Assembly: GCA_012845835.1 (NCBI GenBank)
Contig: JABAKD010000012.1
Location: 13,330,195 to 13,394,194 of the forward strand
Reading direction: 5' to 3'
Source: Undaria pinnatifida
Taxonomy: Eukaryota; Sar; Phaeophyceae; Laminariales; Alariaceae
DNA length: 64,000 nucleotides
Shown here: positions 44,973-56,865 of the stretch, piece by piece
How positions within the stretch are numbered: the stretch's first letter is position 1
Layout of the letters: every line of letters starts with the position of its first letter
Notes under the pieces: model-generated
Told to the model about the DNA's origin: nothing
Database searches by the model: none
The model's input: the letters and a program-made list of their open reading frames with translations, nothing else
Position numbers and translations under genes: made by a program

Positions 44973-45402
44973 TGTTCGATATAGCTTGTCTCAACGAACA
45001 AAGTAGGAACAACGATGGTCACGAAGGATCGTCCGACGGGGTATTGTCGGATTACCCGACGGTGCATTGCGGAATATTATAGCATGGGAAGGACACGTGG
45101 AATAGTCCCGAAGGTCCTTGTAGACTGTTCCTGGAACCAATCTAGGAACACGTGGAAATATGAGAATGTAGCACCTGTAGTATTTGGGAATTTGGGGCGT
45201 TGAGAATATTGCCTGGTGTGGAGCGAGATGGCTTCGCCCACTCGCCTCACTCCATCTCTTTCCCTCTTATCAGCATCCGGGACCAGCTAATAAAGACATC
45301 TATATACCATCTTCTTCACACTGTGTGTTGCAGTGAAGCTCGCGCCCTGAGACTGGGCTGCTGGGAGCACATTATTCTTCGCATAACCGATTTAATCCAA
45401 CA
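44973..45402 (+). repeat. 3' LTR of the young copia element
   Basis: 430 bp, identical to the 5' LTR except for G at 45082. The frame stops at 44896, 76 bases before it. Confidence 0.95.
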
Positions 45403-45545
45403 GAGGACAACGATTATTCCTAGGATAATGGTCGGCCGTGCCACTGTCATGCTTGTCCCTGAACGGCGAGCCTGTCCACAGGCAGCCACGCTCCTCAGTG
45501 TGCTGGAGGAAGACGATACAATAGTTACTATTTGTTACTACTGTA

Positions 45546-45719
45546 GTCGCTCTATAATGCCGGCTTGTGCACTATAGGGGGAAGCTCCGGCGCTATAGCG
45601 GCAACCGGCCCTAATCCGCATACTGCCACTACTACTGGTCGTACCCATCTATGCCAAACGTTTTTACAGGCACTATAGCGGGCATACCGGCACTGCCCAA
45701 CCGGCGCTATAGAGGGGCC
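45546..45719. mobile_element. Small TIR element, CTCTATAGYGCCGG family
   Basis: 174 bp with ends GTCGCTCTATAATGCCGGC and the inverse of CCGGCGCTATAGAGGGGCC. The interior contains repeated CTATAGCG/CACTATAG motifs and ACTGCCACTACTACTGG, matching 52587-52743 and 54184-54363 inverted. No coding capacity, so a MITE. Confidence 0.65.
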
Positions 45720-46025
45720 AGATTAACGCGACGGAGGGGCTTCCAAGGAGAGCGTACATCTTCTCGCCATCACATTTACCATTGGTCAGACTTGTACAGT
45801 TTTGCCGTGACCTCCCAACCACCGATCCACGCGTTCATACATATCGTCTAACGCGCATTTTGTGTGGAGAGGCCGTCCACACCGTGTCACCCCCGCCCCC
45901 GCCCCCTCACCCCCCACCCCCGACCCGCCATTTCAGTTAGTATGTCGTCTGTTCTGTCACGGATACCGAAATGCCCACCGATGTAGTTCAAGAGCCTCGC
46001 CCTAGACCTTGCGGTAAAATGATCC

Positions 46026-46332
46026 TTGAACCATGCTACGGTGGAGATGCGCCGCCGTTTTTCTGAGGCTCCACGCTGGAGGAGCTCCATACTATTAATA
46101 CTATTAATACTATTAATACTATACCTTAACCCAAAAACAAGGATTTTGAGCAAACCGAAATTGCAACCACTGTGATGACCAAAATGACCAAACCCAATGA
46201 ATGGCCTAGGTATGCAAAAAAATATATCACAAACAACAAAACTGACATTTCGGACGATTTTTGGTCAATGAGCCCCATCAATCAGAGAAAATATTTTGCC
46301 ACAAAGAGCCGCCTCTTATCGTAGCACCCGTC
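46026..46332. mobile_element. MITE of the GCTACGATAGAGGTG family, degenerate
   Basis: Left end CATGCTACGGTGGAGATG and right end CTTATCGTAGCACCCGTC resemble the termini at 19678-19955. The interior holds CCTAGGTATGCAAAAAAATA and an (ACTATTAAT)n tract. The boundaries are approximate. Confidence 0.5.
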
Positions 46333-46910
46333 CCTGCTCGTAGAAACCTGTACGCTGGGTGCAGTGGTTCAAGGGTGTATTTCAAGGGTGCATCGAGTAG
46401 GGCATTCATTGTGGGGTGCCCGGGTATCATCCCTGTTTACGTTTGGTCATGCCCGGGTAACTGTCCAGGTATGCGCAACGGATACACTCCACTACGCACA
46501 CCCTTGTAATGCTTCCTCAGCGCGAGCCCGACGACGCGGCTAGAAGGACGTACGGCACCACACCGTGCACGTTACATCGTTCCGTTCTTCCGACTCTAGT
46601 TCTTCCCTGTGTCCGCAAGGCAGGGTACGGTTTCCAACGTTGGATATCTTCCACGTATGTCTTGCCCTTTCCGTTACAACCACACTCCTTACGGGCGAGC
46701 TCATCTACTACTCATAGTAAGGTTTAGGCCATCCATCCGTTTGCCGCGCCTTTTCAGACTACTGTAGTTTTTCTTCCACTGCTATCAAGGCTTAGACATC
46801 GGCCATGCCTTGTCAGACTACTAATACTCAATATTCTACTGTCATTATGGCTTGGACACCGACCGTGCCTTTTCGGGCTATAAATAGGTCGGCTCCTACT
46901 GCGGGTAAGA

Positions 46911-49900
46911 TTAAGTCATCCATCCGTTAGCCGTGAAGCCACCGTCGACCGCGATGACCTGCGACGTGATGTAGCCGGCGCCTTTCATGCACAGGAACGC
47001 CACTAAGCCACTAACTTCATCTGCTTCCGCCCACCGGCCAATCGGTGTGCGCTGCTTGATCTGCTCGAACCTGGGATAAACGGTAAGACAACGATCATTG
47101 AAGCGCGCGTTCGAGTCATCGGACCAAAGCACGTCTTAAGCAAAGGCGACAACGCCCATCTAAACCTTCCGAAAGTAAGGAGCCGCGCCGGCCATACTGT
47201 AACACGATATACTCATATTTTCCCTGTTTCTTCTTTTTCTTCCTTTTTTTTGTATGTTTTATCTTTTCCGCAGCCGATATATTATTCCCAGTATAATAGT
47301 GGCCTATGAAAAGACGCCTCACGAAAAGCCTCGCAACTCCTGAAGCACAGCTGCTACGCTTGCCTTTATGATACGTGAAGAAAGCTTGCATTCAGCACAA
47401 CCATTTTTTTTTGCTAACGTCATACTTCGAATAATCACTAAAACGTATGCCTTGTTGTGCTTGCATCCCGTCAAGATATGCCTGGAATTTCATTCCGCAA
47501 TCCCTAACATGACTATTGCGTTGCGGAGCTCGTGATTTAAGGAACGCGGGGTTTCGCTAGAGGCTCGCCATCGGTCTGCATGTCAGTGGTTGGCATTGTC
47601 GCCGAAGTTCAACGCTAAACAACATCAGCGGCGCGGGAACTCATGCGATTTTTCAGGGTGACCAATAGATGGCAGAGTGATACTTATAGCGCTAGCCTCT
47701 GAGGCGCTTTTTGGGTTGAAGCAAGCGTCCGAGCGAGCTGGCAGCGGTACAAAAAGTATTGTCAGGAATGTAAGCTTTATTCACATATCACATGCGCAGA
47801 GTCTCGCTTTGTGGTTGAAGAAACATCACGTTTCCCCCAAGGCGGTATTCCTACCGGTGGAATGTAATGTGCTAGAAATAGTGGGGTTTCGGCTGGGGAG
47901 AAAAAAAAGACCTTTTTTACTCCCAGCATCAACAAAAAAGACAAAAAAAACAAAAGTCCGGATTGTCTCCTTAAGGTGTTGGCCATATTTCACCGTCCAC
48001 TATTAATAATCCACTAAGTCGTACATAACGCCATCAACTAGACCACGCAGTCTAGCGCATAGAGCCATAAAAGCAGCATGCTAAAACGAATGCAAGGTGG
48101 CATCAGCAACCGACTTGAATAGCTTTGGTAGTTCAACCGCGAAAACACGTCCGAACTTCAGGGCATGTCGCTCCAATAAGCGATCGCACTGTTGTCCGAG
48201 CAGCGCTCGAACCGTGCGTCCGCGCCACCTTCCCATGCTTTCTCCTCGATGTCGCGCGGAAACTCGGGACAAACCTCCTGTGACGTGGACAGCTTGCTGG
48301 CTGCTATTTTTACTACGCTACTTTGCTCTGCGGCTCCACGGCGAACCTAAAATCGTGATTGCAACATGTCTGCCACTAACTTTCCTGTGAGGAGTATAGC
48401 TCGTTGGAACCTTCCTGTGAGGAGTATAGCTCGTTGGCTGCTTTGTTTCTGCGTTGCTTCACTCTGTGGCTCGACTATGAATCTAAAGACGTGATTACAA
48501 CATGTCAGCCACTGCAAAGCAGGCTACCCATTGTGAACCTAAAGGCGCCATTGCAATGTATCGGCTATAATAACACAGGTGAACGCTTTGCATGCCGGGC
48601 GCGAAACCAAAAGAAAACAATCATAAATCCCTTTCACGACGCTGGTTTCAATGTTACGTCATCGCATTCATCGTAGACTGTAGACTTGTCTAAGGACGAA
48701 TCCAAGGATGTGTTTAGAAGAGTACTTCGTAAATACCCTGCGGGAGGTCTCGTCAGAAAGGATCTAAGGATGTATTTAGAAGAGTACTTCGTAACTACTC
48801 TGTGGGGTCCGGGTACATACCCGAGTATCACCGGTAACAATCAAACGTCGTACCCGGGAACACTAGAGAATATTCAATACGAAGTTCCTTACTAAACAAA
48901 TCCTTAAAAGGCCTCGAAACAAGCTTCGTCCGAACAAGCAAGGATCCAAGCACCGACAAATTTCGTAAGCGAATCAAACCTGACTGCTACCCTTTACCCT
49001 GCCCACACACCGCTTGTCCAGCTTACGTCTGCCCTCCCTGCCATCAAGGCTTCTTACCAACACACGCCGTCGAGCAGAGCCAGGTATAGCGCATTTTTAA
49101 GGTGACCTAATTTTCGTTAAAAAAACAGAGAAAATGTTCAGTTCGCGTCCTACGGTGTAAAGGTGGCAACTTGTGGCCAAATTATACGTTTTTGACGGGG
49201 CTCGTCAACCGATAAGCTACCCAGGGTCGTCCAAATATCATTTCGTTTTACTATATAATTCGGTGCGCACCTAGACTACGAGATCGTTTATGGTATTGCA
49301 CTTTCATTGTTCTCCAAAAACAGTTTTGGGGTGAGGAAGAGAGGTCTTTAACGCCTTAGCAACTGGAAACCCATTTTTGGGAACAAATTACTTGAAATCA
49401 GAATAAGGAGGGATGTTGGGGCTCTGCAGGGGTTAAGTGACCACCACCAGAACGATTAGATGCACCTCTGTAACTGGGGTGTGCGCCGTGACAGGGACGT
49501 CCTTTTCGAGTATCTCCACTCACTTTGACAAGTCTGCCTGCACCTCCTCCGTCAGGGGCGTTCTCGTGCTCCAAGGGGCCACGACGTTCACCCTGATCCC
49601 GTCTTTCGCCCACTCACAGCCCCAGTTGCGGGTGATCTGATTCATGGCGGCCTTGCTCGCGGCATACGGAGTGCCTGCCCGGTTTTCCACGCGTGGTTGG
49701 AACGCGCAAGGGTTGGACGCTTGAATTACGTGATTTATTGCTTTTTAAGCCGGGACGGCAGTTTCTTGGCTACAAAACTAACCGCAACAGAACAACTGGC
49801 CGTACATACTTTAATCGTGCCCCCTAACCCTGTACGAAAAAACGCTTCAACGACGTATCAGTGGAAACCCTTGGCTGAGGCTAGGGTCGGGGGGTCGCTT

Positions 49901-52900
49901 TCATGTCGTCGGTTTTCAGCGACTCAGAGCCACTCGCGCAAGTAGCTACCCACCTGAAGCGTACTTGTCGGGTTATTCGATGAGCACCTTCGTGAAACTT
50001 GCTTGTTGCGTTTCGTCAACGATAAATATTTTTAACCTCGTTTCCGCTGGCGAGGATTAGAGTCACTCGCTCGAGTGGCTAGCACACGGTTGTCAAAATG
50101 GGGATACCCCCCGTTCCTTAGCCGTGGAGACCTTGTACAATACCGGGGATGGACAAGCTTATCTCTCTCACGAAGATGGTACCTATGAATGCCCGGTATT
50201 GCCGTGTTTAATCATCGTACGTTGCTTCTAATGCTGAAAATTCGCGATTACCGGAATTTGTTTGTTGATTTAATATATGTTACAAAACAACCATACATCC
50301 CTGTTTCTAAGGCGGTGGACTGTACGCGTGCTGGCGTTGCGGCAACCTCTTGGGATTGTGGGAGGAGGGGATAGTTCATGGGATGGAGAAGGGGACGGGG
50401 GCTACCTCACATGGTAAGCGATTCTGGAGGTGTCCCGTGGGGGCTGGATGTTTTGCGAAAGCGCTTGGTTTCGCCCCCACGAAGGCTTGACCTCATAAAA
50501 ATAGTTAGGCTTTTCGAGACGTTCAGGCCGCCCCTTCTTCCTCTTGTTCATCGCCCGTGGTTGCTAGCCGTCTCCTGGGGATCATTCAAAAGACACGGAG
50601 AATCAGCCTGCGTGTGTCGCTGGCTACAATAGAGGTGCACCACTTTTTTTCTGAGTTTTCTCAATTTGGGAGCTTAACGCATTTAGAGCTGGAAACTCTT
50701 TTTGGGGACAATTTCACTTGAATTCAGTATAGGGAGGGATTTGGGGGCTAAGAAAGACACTCTCCCAAAAACTGGTTTTGGAGAGGGAAAAAAACTGCTA
50801 TGATACCGGACATACGTGGGAAATCCCATGTCCTAGGTATACACAACGAGAATCATGCAAAAAATATGGCCTATTATTTATTTTTTTTCCGACGATTTTG
50901 GGTTAAGGAGCTCCGTCATTCAGGAAACATTTTCGACGAAAAACGCCACCTCCATCGAAGCCCGCGTCGTGTGATCCGTGCGAATCTCGAATTACAAAAC
51001 GCTACGCGCCCTCTCGCAAGCCGTTGGCCAGGTACTGCATATGAGAACCGCAAGCCAAGAGCGTTAGGATGAGCTATTGTAGACATGTTACGATGCTAAT
51101 AATGTTTGTAATTGCTGAAGATGCTGGCCGCAAAGGCTCGACGAGCAAGCAGCAATAACGTGCCCCCCTGTCACCATCGTCAACACGTTTGGTGCATCAA
51201 CGAAGACAGCAAACAATAGCAATATATTTTGGGGGGGATGCAGCGTCGCCCTCGTCGACGTTCTCGCATATATAGCCTGTCACGGTTATGATTCTTCATT
51301 TTTCTCGTCGCTGGGGTGTGTTGATTGTACAGCACTACGCAATAGACGACTCAGTCGGTCCAGCGAATAGTGCCGTATGACCAACCGCCAACAAGGCGGT
51401 ACCTCGGTATGTGCTATCAACGCCGTCAAGCTCGCCTGTTTTAACCGCTATGATGCCGGACGCGCTCGAGATGTTGACGATGGACGACCCTCCATCCTCC
51501 CTAGCCCCTTTCTTTGCCGCGGCCGCCTTCAGAAGAGGATGTACCAGCTGGAAAGTTGGATGGCATAACAAGGCAGGGATGTTAGTTGTAAAGCACTACA
51601 TCAACCATGCGAGTGTGGGGAGATACAGCAAAACGGGGACGGCTATGTCACACACCCGTTGCAAGAGAGAGAGACGGCGCAGCACTGGCCGTCGCTTCCA
51701 TCCACCGCGTCTCCCGATCCCTTATACGCCCCGACTTGTCGACCGTGCGCAGCAGTCGTCCTGACGAACGTTTATTCCCGACACATATACAACGCGCTTA
51801 AAGAATGATGCGTGTTGAGGCTCATAACCTTCTTCAATTCCCAGGATTGTTTTTTTTCACAGATATGCACCATAGCCACTCTGCCACAGTCAGCGCGTAC
51901 CAGGGATGTCAGCAAGGATAAGGAGCACATTTTTGTCACGCCAGAATTGCGTCGGCGCGTGAGTTGCATCGTACCTGCGTGAGCAAGAAGAGCGAGGTTA
52001 AGTTCGTGTCCATGATCGAGGCGTACTCCTTGGGCGTGAAGTCCAAGCTATCCTTGCGAAGGCTGGTCCCGACGTTGTTCACGAGGATGTTCAGCAGACC
52101 GTCGAAGTGTTTGTCTGCCTGGCGGAAGCACAAAACATTGCATATGCCCCATTACGTCTGCGATGGGAGTGTCGCACATAGCTCGTGAAGATGGGCTTCG
52201 ACGACATCCTCGATCTTGTTTTATTTTGTATAAAACAACACATAACAGACGACAATCAATAACTGATGTTTTACTGCTTTTTTGTGATAAACAGGCCTAA
52301 TGAATGGGGAACGGGGTTCATGATGTGGGCGACGAATCGCTGCTGCTGTGGCGAAGGTCAAAAAGAGAAGCTCTTCGAGTCCAAGGCTTCGTTGACACAG
52401 AGTAGGGCATGCGATGAACAGACCAGTAGCCAGACGAAACAGCACATCTCCTTGTCTTGGGTTTATTCCTGGTGTGGCGATTACCCTCCAGTCTAGTCTA
52501 GTCTATTAGTTTAATTATTATTTCTTGGCTCAACCCTGGTGTGGTGGCTACCCGTTAACCATTATCATTGTATTTGATGCAGTAGCGGCCCCTCCCTGGT
52601 GCCGGTCGCCCGCTGTAGTGCCTGTGAAATCACTTGGCACAGATGTGAACAACCAGTAGTGGCGGTGAGCGGGGTAGTACAAGTTGCCGCTATAGTGCTG
52701 GTATTTCCCTCAATAGTGGACATATCGGCACTATAGAGGGACCACATGCTGTATGTAGAATCGTCTTTTGATTGTCAGCGGGTGCGGAAACGGCAGCTCA
52801 ATGCCAGACCAGACGAAGTTCGCCAATCCGCCGCCACAACAATGAACTACCATACCCGAGCCCGCCCTAATTATGTATAAACCAGGACAACGGTTGCGCA

Positions 52901-53320
52901 AAAATTGTGCGTCGATACTACCACGCATTCGACACTGTTAAACGCTCGGCGTATTATCGCAGAAGTTAAGCGCCGCCGTCATTATTACCAATCGAGCACA
53001 TTATCGTTCACGTTCCCACCGCCATTAACACTCGCGGAGATCAGTATTCGAAGGGTGGCTATAGTTTTTGGTAGGGTATCGCTACTCTGGGTATAACCCC
53101 GGGTGTTTACCCAGGTACGATCGACAAAAATTGAGGGTTTGGTATCCGGGTACCCAGAGTATACCTGGTATACCCTGCCAGATACTAAACATAACCTTGG
53201 AGCATTTCCCATATCCACAGCAATTTATCAGCTCACCTCCTTTACCAGGGCTTCCCTCCCCTCGGCTGTTGTGACGTCCGCTGTGGTGGCGTGTACATTC
53301 AACCCCTTCCTCTTCCATTC
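46911..53320 (-). CDS. Tropinone-reductase-like short-chain dehydrogenase, 5' partial
   Basis: Five minus-strand exons join in frame: 53237-53320 (28 codons, [16 protein letters not shown]), 51975-52118 ([11 protein letters not shown]), 51436-51547 ([10 protein letters not shown], catalytic Ser), 49524-49674 ([12 protein letters not shown], catalytic Tyr-x3-Lys) and 46911-47070 ([25 protein letters not shown], stop TAA). Splice sites are GT-AG except the third donor, which reads ACAG|GCGAGC (GC-AG). The product is an NAD(P)H-dependent oxidoreductase of the classical SDR family; the substrate is unknown. About 45 N-terminal residues, including the Gly-rich cofactor loop, are missing. Their exon lies upstream of 53330 or is lost. 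Introns of 1.1-2.5 kb are filled with repeats. Confidence 0.85.
48280..48560. repeat. Intronic tandem repeats
   Basis: CCTGTGAGGAGTATAGCTCG occurs twice in direct tandem (about 48388 and 48416). Flanking segments (TTGCAACATGTCTGCCACTA and TTACAACATGTCAGCCACTG) are about 140 bases apart. It lies in the last intron of the dehydrogenase gene. Confidence 0.65.
48686..48805. repeat. Intronic ~65-bp tandem duplication
   Basis: AAGGATGTGTTTAGAAGAGT and AAGGATGTATTTAGAAGAGT, each followed by ACTTCGTAA, lie about 64 bases apart. Also in the last intron of the dehydrogenase gene. Confidence 0.65.
50614..50968. mobile_element. MITE of the GCTACGATAGAGGTG family, intronic
   Basis: Left end GTCGCTGGCTACAATAGAGG and right end CCTCCATCGAAGCCCGCGTC are imperfect inverse repeats. 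The interior has TTTTGGAGAGGG, CCTAGGTATACA and CGATTTTGGGTTAAGG as in the other copies. It lies in the third intron counted from the gene's recognised 5' end. Confidence 0.6.
52185..52245 (-). repeat. Relic G-run family leader, intronic
   Basis: CACATAGCTCGTGAAGATGG and CTTCGACGACATCCTCGATC match the reversed leader with several changes. It lies upstream of the second recognised exon of the dehydrogenase gene. Confidence 0.5.
52587..52743. mobile_element. Small TIR element, CTCTATAGYGCCGG family, intronic
   Basis: 157 bp with ends GGCCCCTCCCTGGTGCCGG and the inverse of CGGCACTATAGAGGGACC. Inner motifs CCGCTGTAGTGCCTGTGAA and CAGTAGTGGCGGT match the copy at 54184. Target duplication not clear. 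Confidence 0.65.
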
Positions 53321-53465
53321 CTGGGCGGGCGGCGTTCGTCATAAGCAGGCGGGCGGCCAAACCGTTGCATTGCTAGCTAAGCAGGGAAACGAGAGAATTG
53401 CGTGCCGAGAAGCACACCGTGAAAATCGGAGCTATTGAATAGATACGGTGCACGCTCGCTGCCGT

Positions 53466-53672
53466 AGAACTGTCTAGGGAACGCACCAGCATTTTCTTTC
53501 GAAGGAAAGGCAATAAGTAAACTCCCTTGTGAGGAACGTGCTTCCCCCTAAGCGGCCGACATCTTTCCTGTAAAACCGTCTGAGAAACGCAGCCATTTTC
53601 TTCAAAGAAAGAAATATCCTCGCCGGGAAATGGGCTTTTGCCCCTTATCGGCCGATGTCTCTCTCCGCAAAA
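53466..53672. repeat. ~100-bp tandem duplication
   Basis: Two diverged units share (G/A)GAAACGCAGCCATTTTCTT, TTTGCCCCTTATCGGCCGA and TTCCCCCTAAGCGGCCGACA-type strings. It lies upstream of the first recognised dehydrogenase exon. Confidence 0.5.
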
Positions 53673-54183
53673 TGGTAATTTGATCGTCACGTAAAATTTT
53701 AAAGTGTGGCAGAGGGTTACCCCATCGAGTTTAGCCTGAAAAAAAAAGACATCCTCACACACATGTTTGCAGTGTCTCGGAGGGTCACCTCTGTGGGTCT
53801 GGCCTTAAAGGGTGACGGGGACGCAGCACACGGTACCCATGTGTTTCCAGCGCGCTGCAAGTACGAAAGACAGCTCACCTCTCCGGACGCCTTTCCAAAC
53901 TGATTTTTTCCGAAAACGCGTACGGGAGTAAAAACGCCGAGCGATGCTTGCACGGAAATATCTCGAGGACATTTTTCCAGCGCCGCCACCGTTTTCGACG
54001 CGAATACCCCCTAGCTTCTGATACAAAAAACTCAGCTCCGATTATTCGCCCCACATTGTGTGTTATCTTACGTGTTAGATGGCACGCACAGCGACAGCGC
54101 ACCTTAGACGACCGCGACCACGACCGAGACGAAAATGGCGCTCCTGAAGTGCGCAGTTCGCACCAAGGTAGATGTACAGCAGT

Positions 54184-54363
54184 GGCACCTCTAGACTATA
54201 GGGCCGGTTGGTTAAGAAGTGTCGGCTGCCCGCTATAGTGCCTGTGAAGTTGCCTGGCGCAATATGGGAAACACTAGTAGTGGCAGTATGCGGAGTAGTT
54301 CCGGTTTCCGCTATAGTGCGGTACTTCCCTCTATAGTGCACACACCGGTCGTTTAGAGGGACC
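54184..54363. mobile_element. Small TIR element, CTCTATAGYGCCGG family
   Basis: About 180 bp, from GGCACCTCTAGACTATAGGG to GTCGTTTAGAGGGACC. It shares CCCGCTATAGTGCCTGTGAA and CTAGTAGTGGCAGT with the other copies. Confidence 0.6.
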
Positions 54364-54727
54364 GCTGCTGCACCTCCTTCGTTGAGAGCCAAGTAGCAAG
54401 TAGCAATGGTTGCGCTGTTACTCAGGATATTGTTGGTAACATACCGTATTCTACACAAGATAACACACCCCCGGTGATACATTTGAGCGCTTGAAAATAT
54501 TATCACCGGGTGTGGTATTCTGTGGGGTGTGTGGTATCTTCTGTCGCCATATTACTTGGTATTAGACTAAGGCGCTATATTTCGAGCCTCAAAAATTATC
54601 ACCGGGGTGTCGTATTCTGTGGGGGGTGTGGTATCTTAGGTGGGTGTGTTATCTTGTGTAAAATACGGTACGCAGCACCTACTCCCTACTGTAGACCACT
54701 CAGTCACGTGACTATGTGGTCTAGTGG

Positions 54728-56815
54728 ATATTATAAAAATTAAAATACACTCCAGCTGTGAGATCGAAGATTTCGTCGAAACTCATCTTTGCAAGCTGTG
54801 TGTGATACTCCGATCGCGCGCATTACGAGTTGTGTGTCCTCATTAAGGATATAGGTCGGCGACTCCCCTTACAGCTACAGTTTAGCTATCAGGGTCAACA
54901 GGATGATTTTAGTCAGTCTGTGCGCGGAAACTATAAAACCCGTTTCTGAGGGGGACAAAATCTGACAGCTGTGAAGGGAAAGCGGGGGCCTGGTTTTGAT
55001 CAAAAGCGAGCGGGTTTGGAGGGGGGCGGGGGGGGGGGGGGAAGGGGCAATTTGTGCATGTAAGCTATAAATCCTTCCGAGGGGATAAATCTGACGGTTT
55101 TGGCACCAGTATATTATTGGGGGCGGGGGGGGGGGGGGGGGGGGGGGGGGCAGCTTAATATGTGCCTGGAAACTATACATTATTTCGAGGGGATAAATGT
55201 GACATTTTTGGAAATAATACATCAGTTTATCATGTATATCCTGGGGTAAGTCGTACAATCAGTGAGTAAAGAGAGGGTGGAGTGTTCGAGGGGGTGGGGT
55301 TGGGATGGGTTGGGGGGGGAGCGTGGGGGGTGAGGGCGGGGGGAGGGGGGGGGGGGGGGGGAAAGGGCTTCAGGTAAGGGGTTTGTTATACGTGTGGTGC
55401 TAGGTCTAGGCGAGGGTGCGGGTGATGGGGAAGAAGGGGGCGTTCGAGGCGGGGGGGGGGGGGGGGGGGGGGGGAACACAGCGGCATGGATGGCTCTCGA
55501 AAGATAATGAGGTGATATCCTGTGCGTGAAGTGTTTATTAATGTGGCGGATTTCGATATTTGGTGGGGCGTTTGAGTAAGGGAGAGCAAGATGGGGGGGG
55601 GGGGAGATTTTTTAGGAGGTTTAAGTCACAAATATTATTCAAATACACTTCGGCTGTGAGATCAAAGATATGTATCAGCTTGTTATACGCGTGGTGCTAG
55701 GTCTAGGCGATCGTGCAGGTGGTCGGGAAAGACGGGGCGTTGGAGGTGGGGGGGGGGGGGAAACACAGCGGCATGGATGGCTCTCGAAAGATAATGAGGT
55801 GATATCCTGTGCGTGAAGTGTTTATTAATGTGGCGGATTTTGATATTTGGTGGGGCGTTTGAGTAAGGGAGAGCAAGAGGGGGGGGGGATTTTTAGGAGG
55901 TTTAGGTCACAAATAATATTCAAATACACTTCGGCTGTGAGATCAAAGATATGTAGCAGCTTGTTATACGCGTGGTGCTAGGTCTAGGCGATCGTGTAGG
56001 TGGTCGGAAAAGAGGGGGCGTTGGAGGGGGGGGGGGGGGGGGGGTGGGGAATATAATTGAAAACTACGTCATGGATGGTCAGAAAGATAATGACGTGACA
56101 TCAACTGCGTATAGGTGTTTATTACTCAGGCCGATTTTGATTGTGAGTGGGGCGTTTGGACAGACTAGGCGGAAGGGGGGGGGGGGGAAGGGGGACGGAG
56201 GGGCGGGGGGGGGAAAGGGTTGGGGTTTGTTATGAAAAAGAGGTCAGTGGAGGGGGAGGGGAGGGGGGGGGGGGGGGGGGCGGGGGGCGGGACATTTCAA
56301 TATGTGCGCGGAAACTATAAATTCTCAAAGGGGACAAACCTGACGATTGAAGCAATAAGACATCCCTTTATATCATCTGGCTTGTAATGTTTACTATTCT
56401 AGAAGGTTTGATGTTAGATGCAGCATGCAACCCAGTGTTTAAGTGTAGTAAATAACGTGTTAAATCTTCATAATTTGTTGTTGTATGATACATCGATCGA
56501 AAGCTAGAATATTTTATAGAATATTTGTAGGTACCATTATTTTCTGACATCGCTAAATATAAGAAAGAGATACGTATTGTCAAATGCAACAGGCGAGGTG
56601 ATGTGGTCATGCACTGTTTGTCACCATAATCATACAGTCACCATTATTATCGACATCGCTAATTATACGCAAGAGATACGTATTGCCAATTACAGCATGC
56701 GAGGTGATGTATGTGGCCATGTGCTGTCTCCGTCATTGAGCATTAGAGGGAGGGATGCGAATCGTCAGTTTTAAAGGAACGCTTGGTATACATGTGCTCG
56801 GATATATGACATACC
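54728..56815 (+). repeat. Longest G-run repeat block
   Basis: Starts TATTATAAAAATTAAAATAC. Leader, GGCCTGGTTTTGATCAAAAG and several G-runs (up to about 30 G near 55121 and 55451) lead into three tandem GGTGCTAGGTCTAGGCGA modules (55396, 55692, 55972; 280-296 bp apart). The GTGCGCGGAAAC segment follows, then the same tail as at 16570-16890 (CTAGAAGGTTTGATGTTAGA, ACAGGCGAGGTGATG, AAAGGAACGCTTGGTATACA). A second, partly duplicated piece of tail (56628-56740) repeats GACATCGCTAATTATA and GCGAGGTGATGTATG. Confidence 0.85.
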
Positions 56816-56817
56816 AG

Positions 56818-56865
56818 GGGGGCTTCGCCGCGGCGGGCTGCCGCCCGCCTTGGCTCCGCGCATAT
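56818..56865. repeat. GC-rich hairpin
   Basis: GGGGGGCTTCGCCGCGGCGG followed by GCTGCCGCCCGCC and TTGGCTCCGCGC can fold on itself. It is isolated in AT-richer DNA and its role is unknown. Confidence 0.4.

Larger units (their letters stand above)
39609..45402 (+). mobile_element. Complete, young Ty1/copia LTR retrotransposon
   Basis: 5,794 bp. The two 430-bp LTRs differ at one base by direct reading (39718 T against 45082 G). The whole interior carries one uninterrupted gag-pol frame, with all catalytic residues present. Flanks GAGCA (39604-39608) and GAGGA (45403-45407) fit a 5-bp duplication with one change. A purine tract GGGAGGG lies just before the 3' LTR. No canonical TGG primer site follows the 5' LTR, so priming may use another part of a tRNA. 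The element looks recently inserted and potentially autonomous. Confidence 0.96.

Noticed and set aside
47677-48006. Frame containing [12 protein letters not shown], like the copia RT string YGLKQA
   Set aside because: Only this short string matches. No neighbouring RT motif (VDD, AF, RNase H) is present, and it lies in an intron on the opposite strand.
54710-54730. GTGGTCTAGTGGATATT as a Pol III A box driving the G-run repeat
   Set aside because: It lies just outside the repeat start and is not found before other copies, so it is likely chance.
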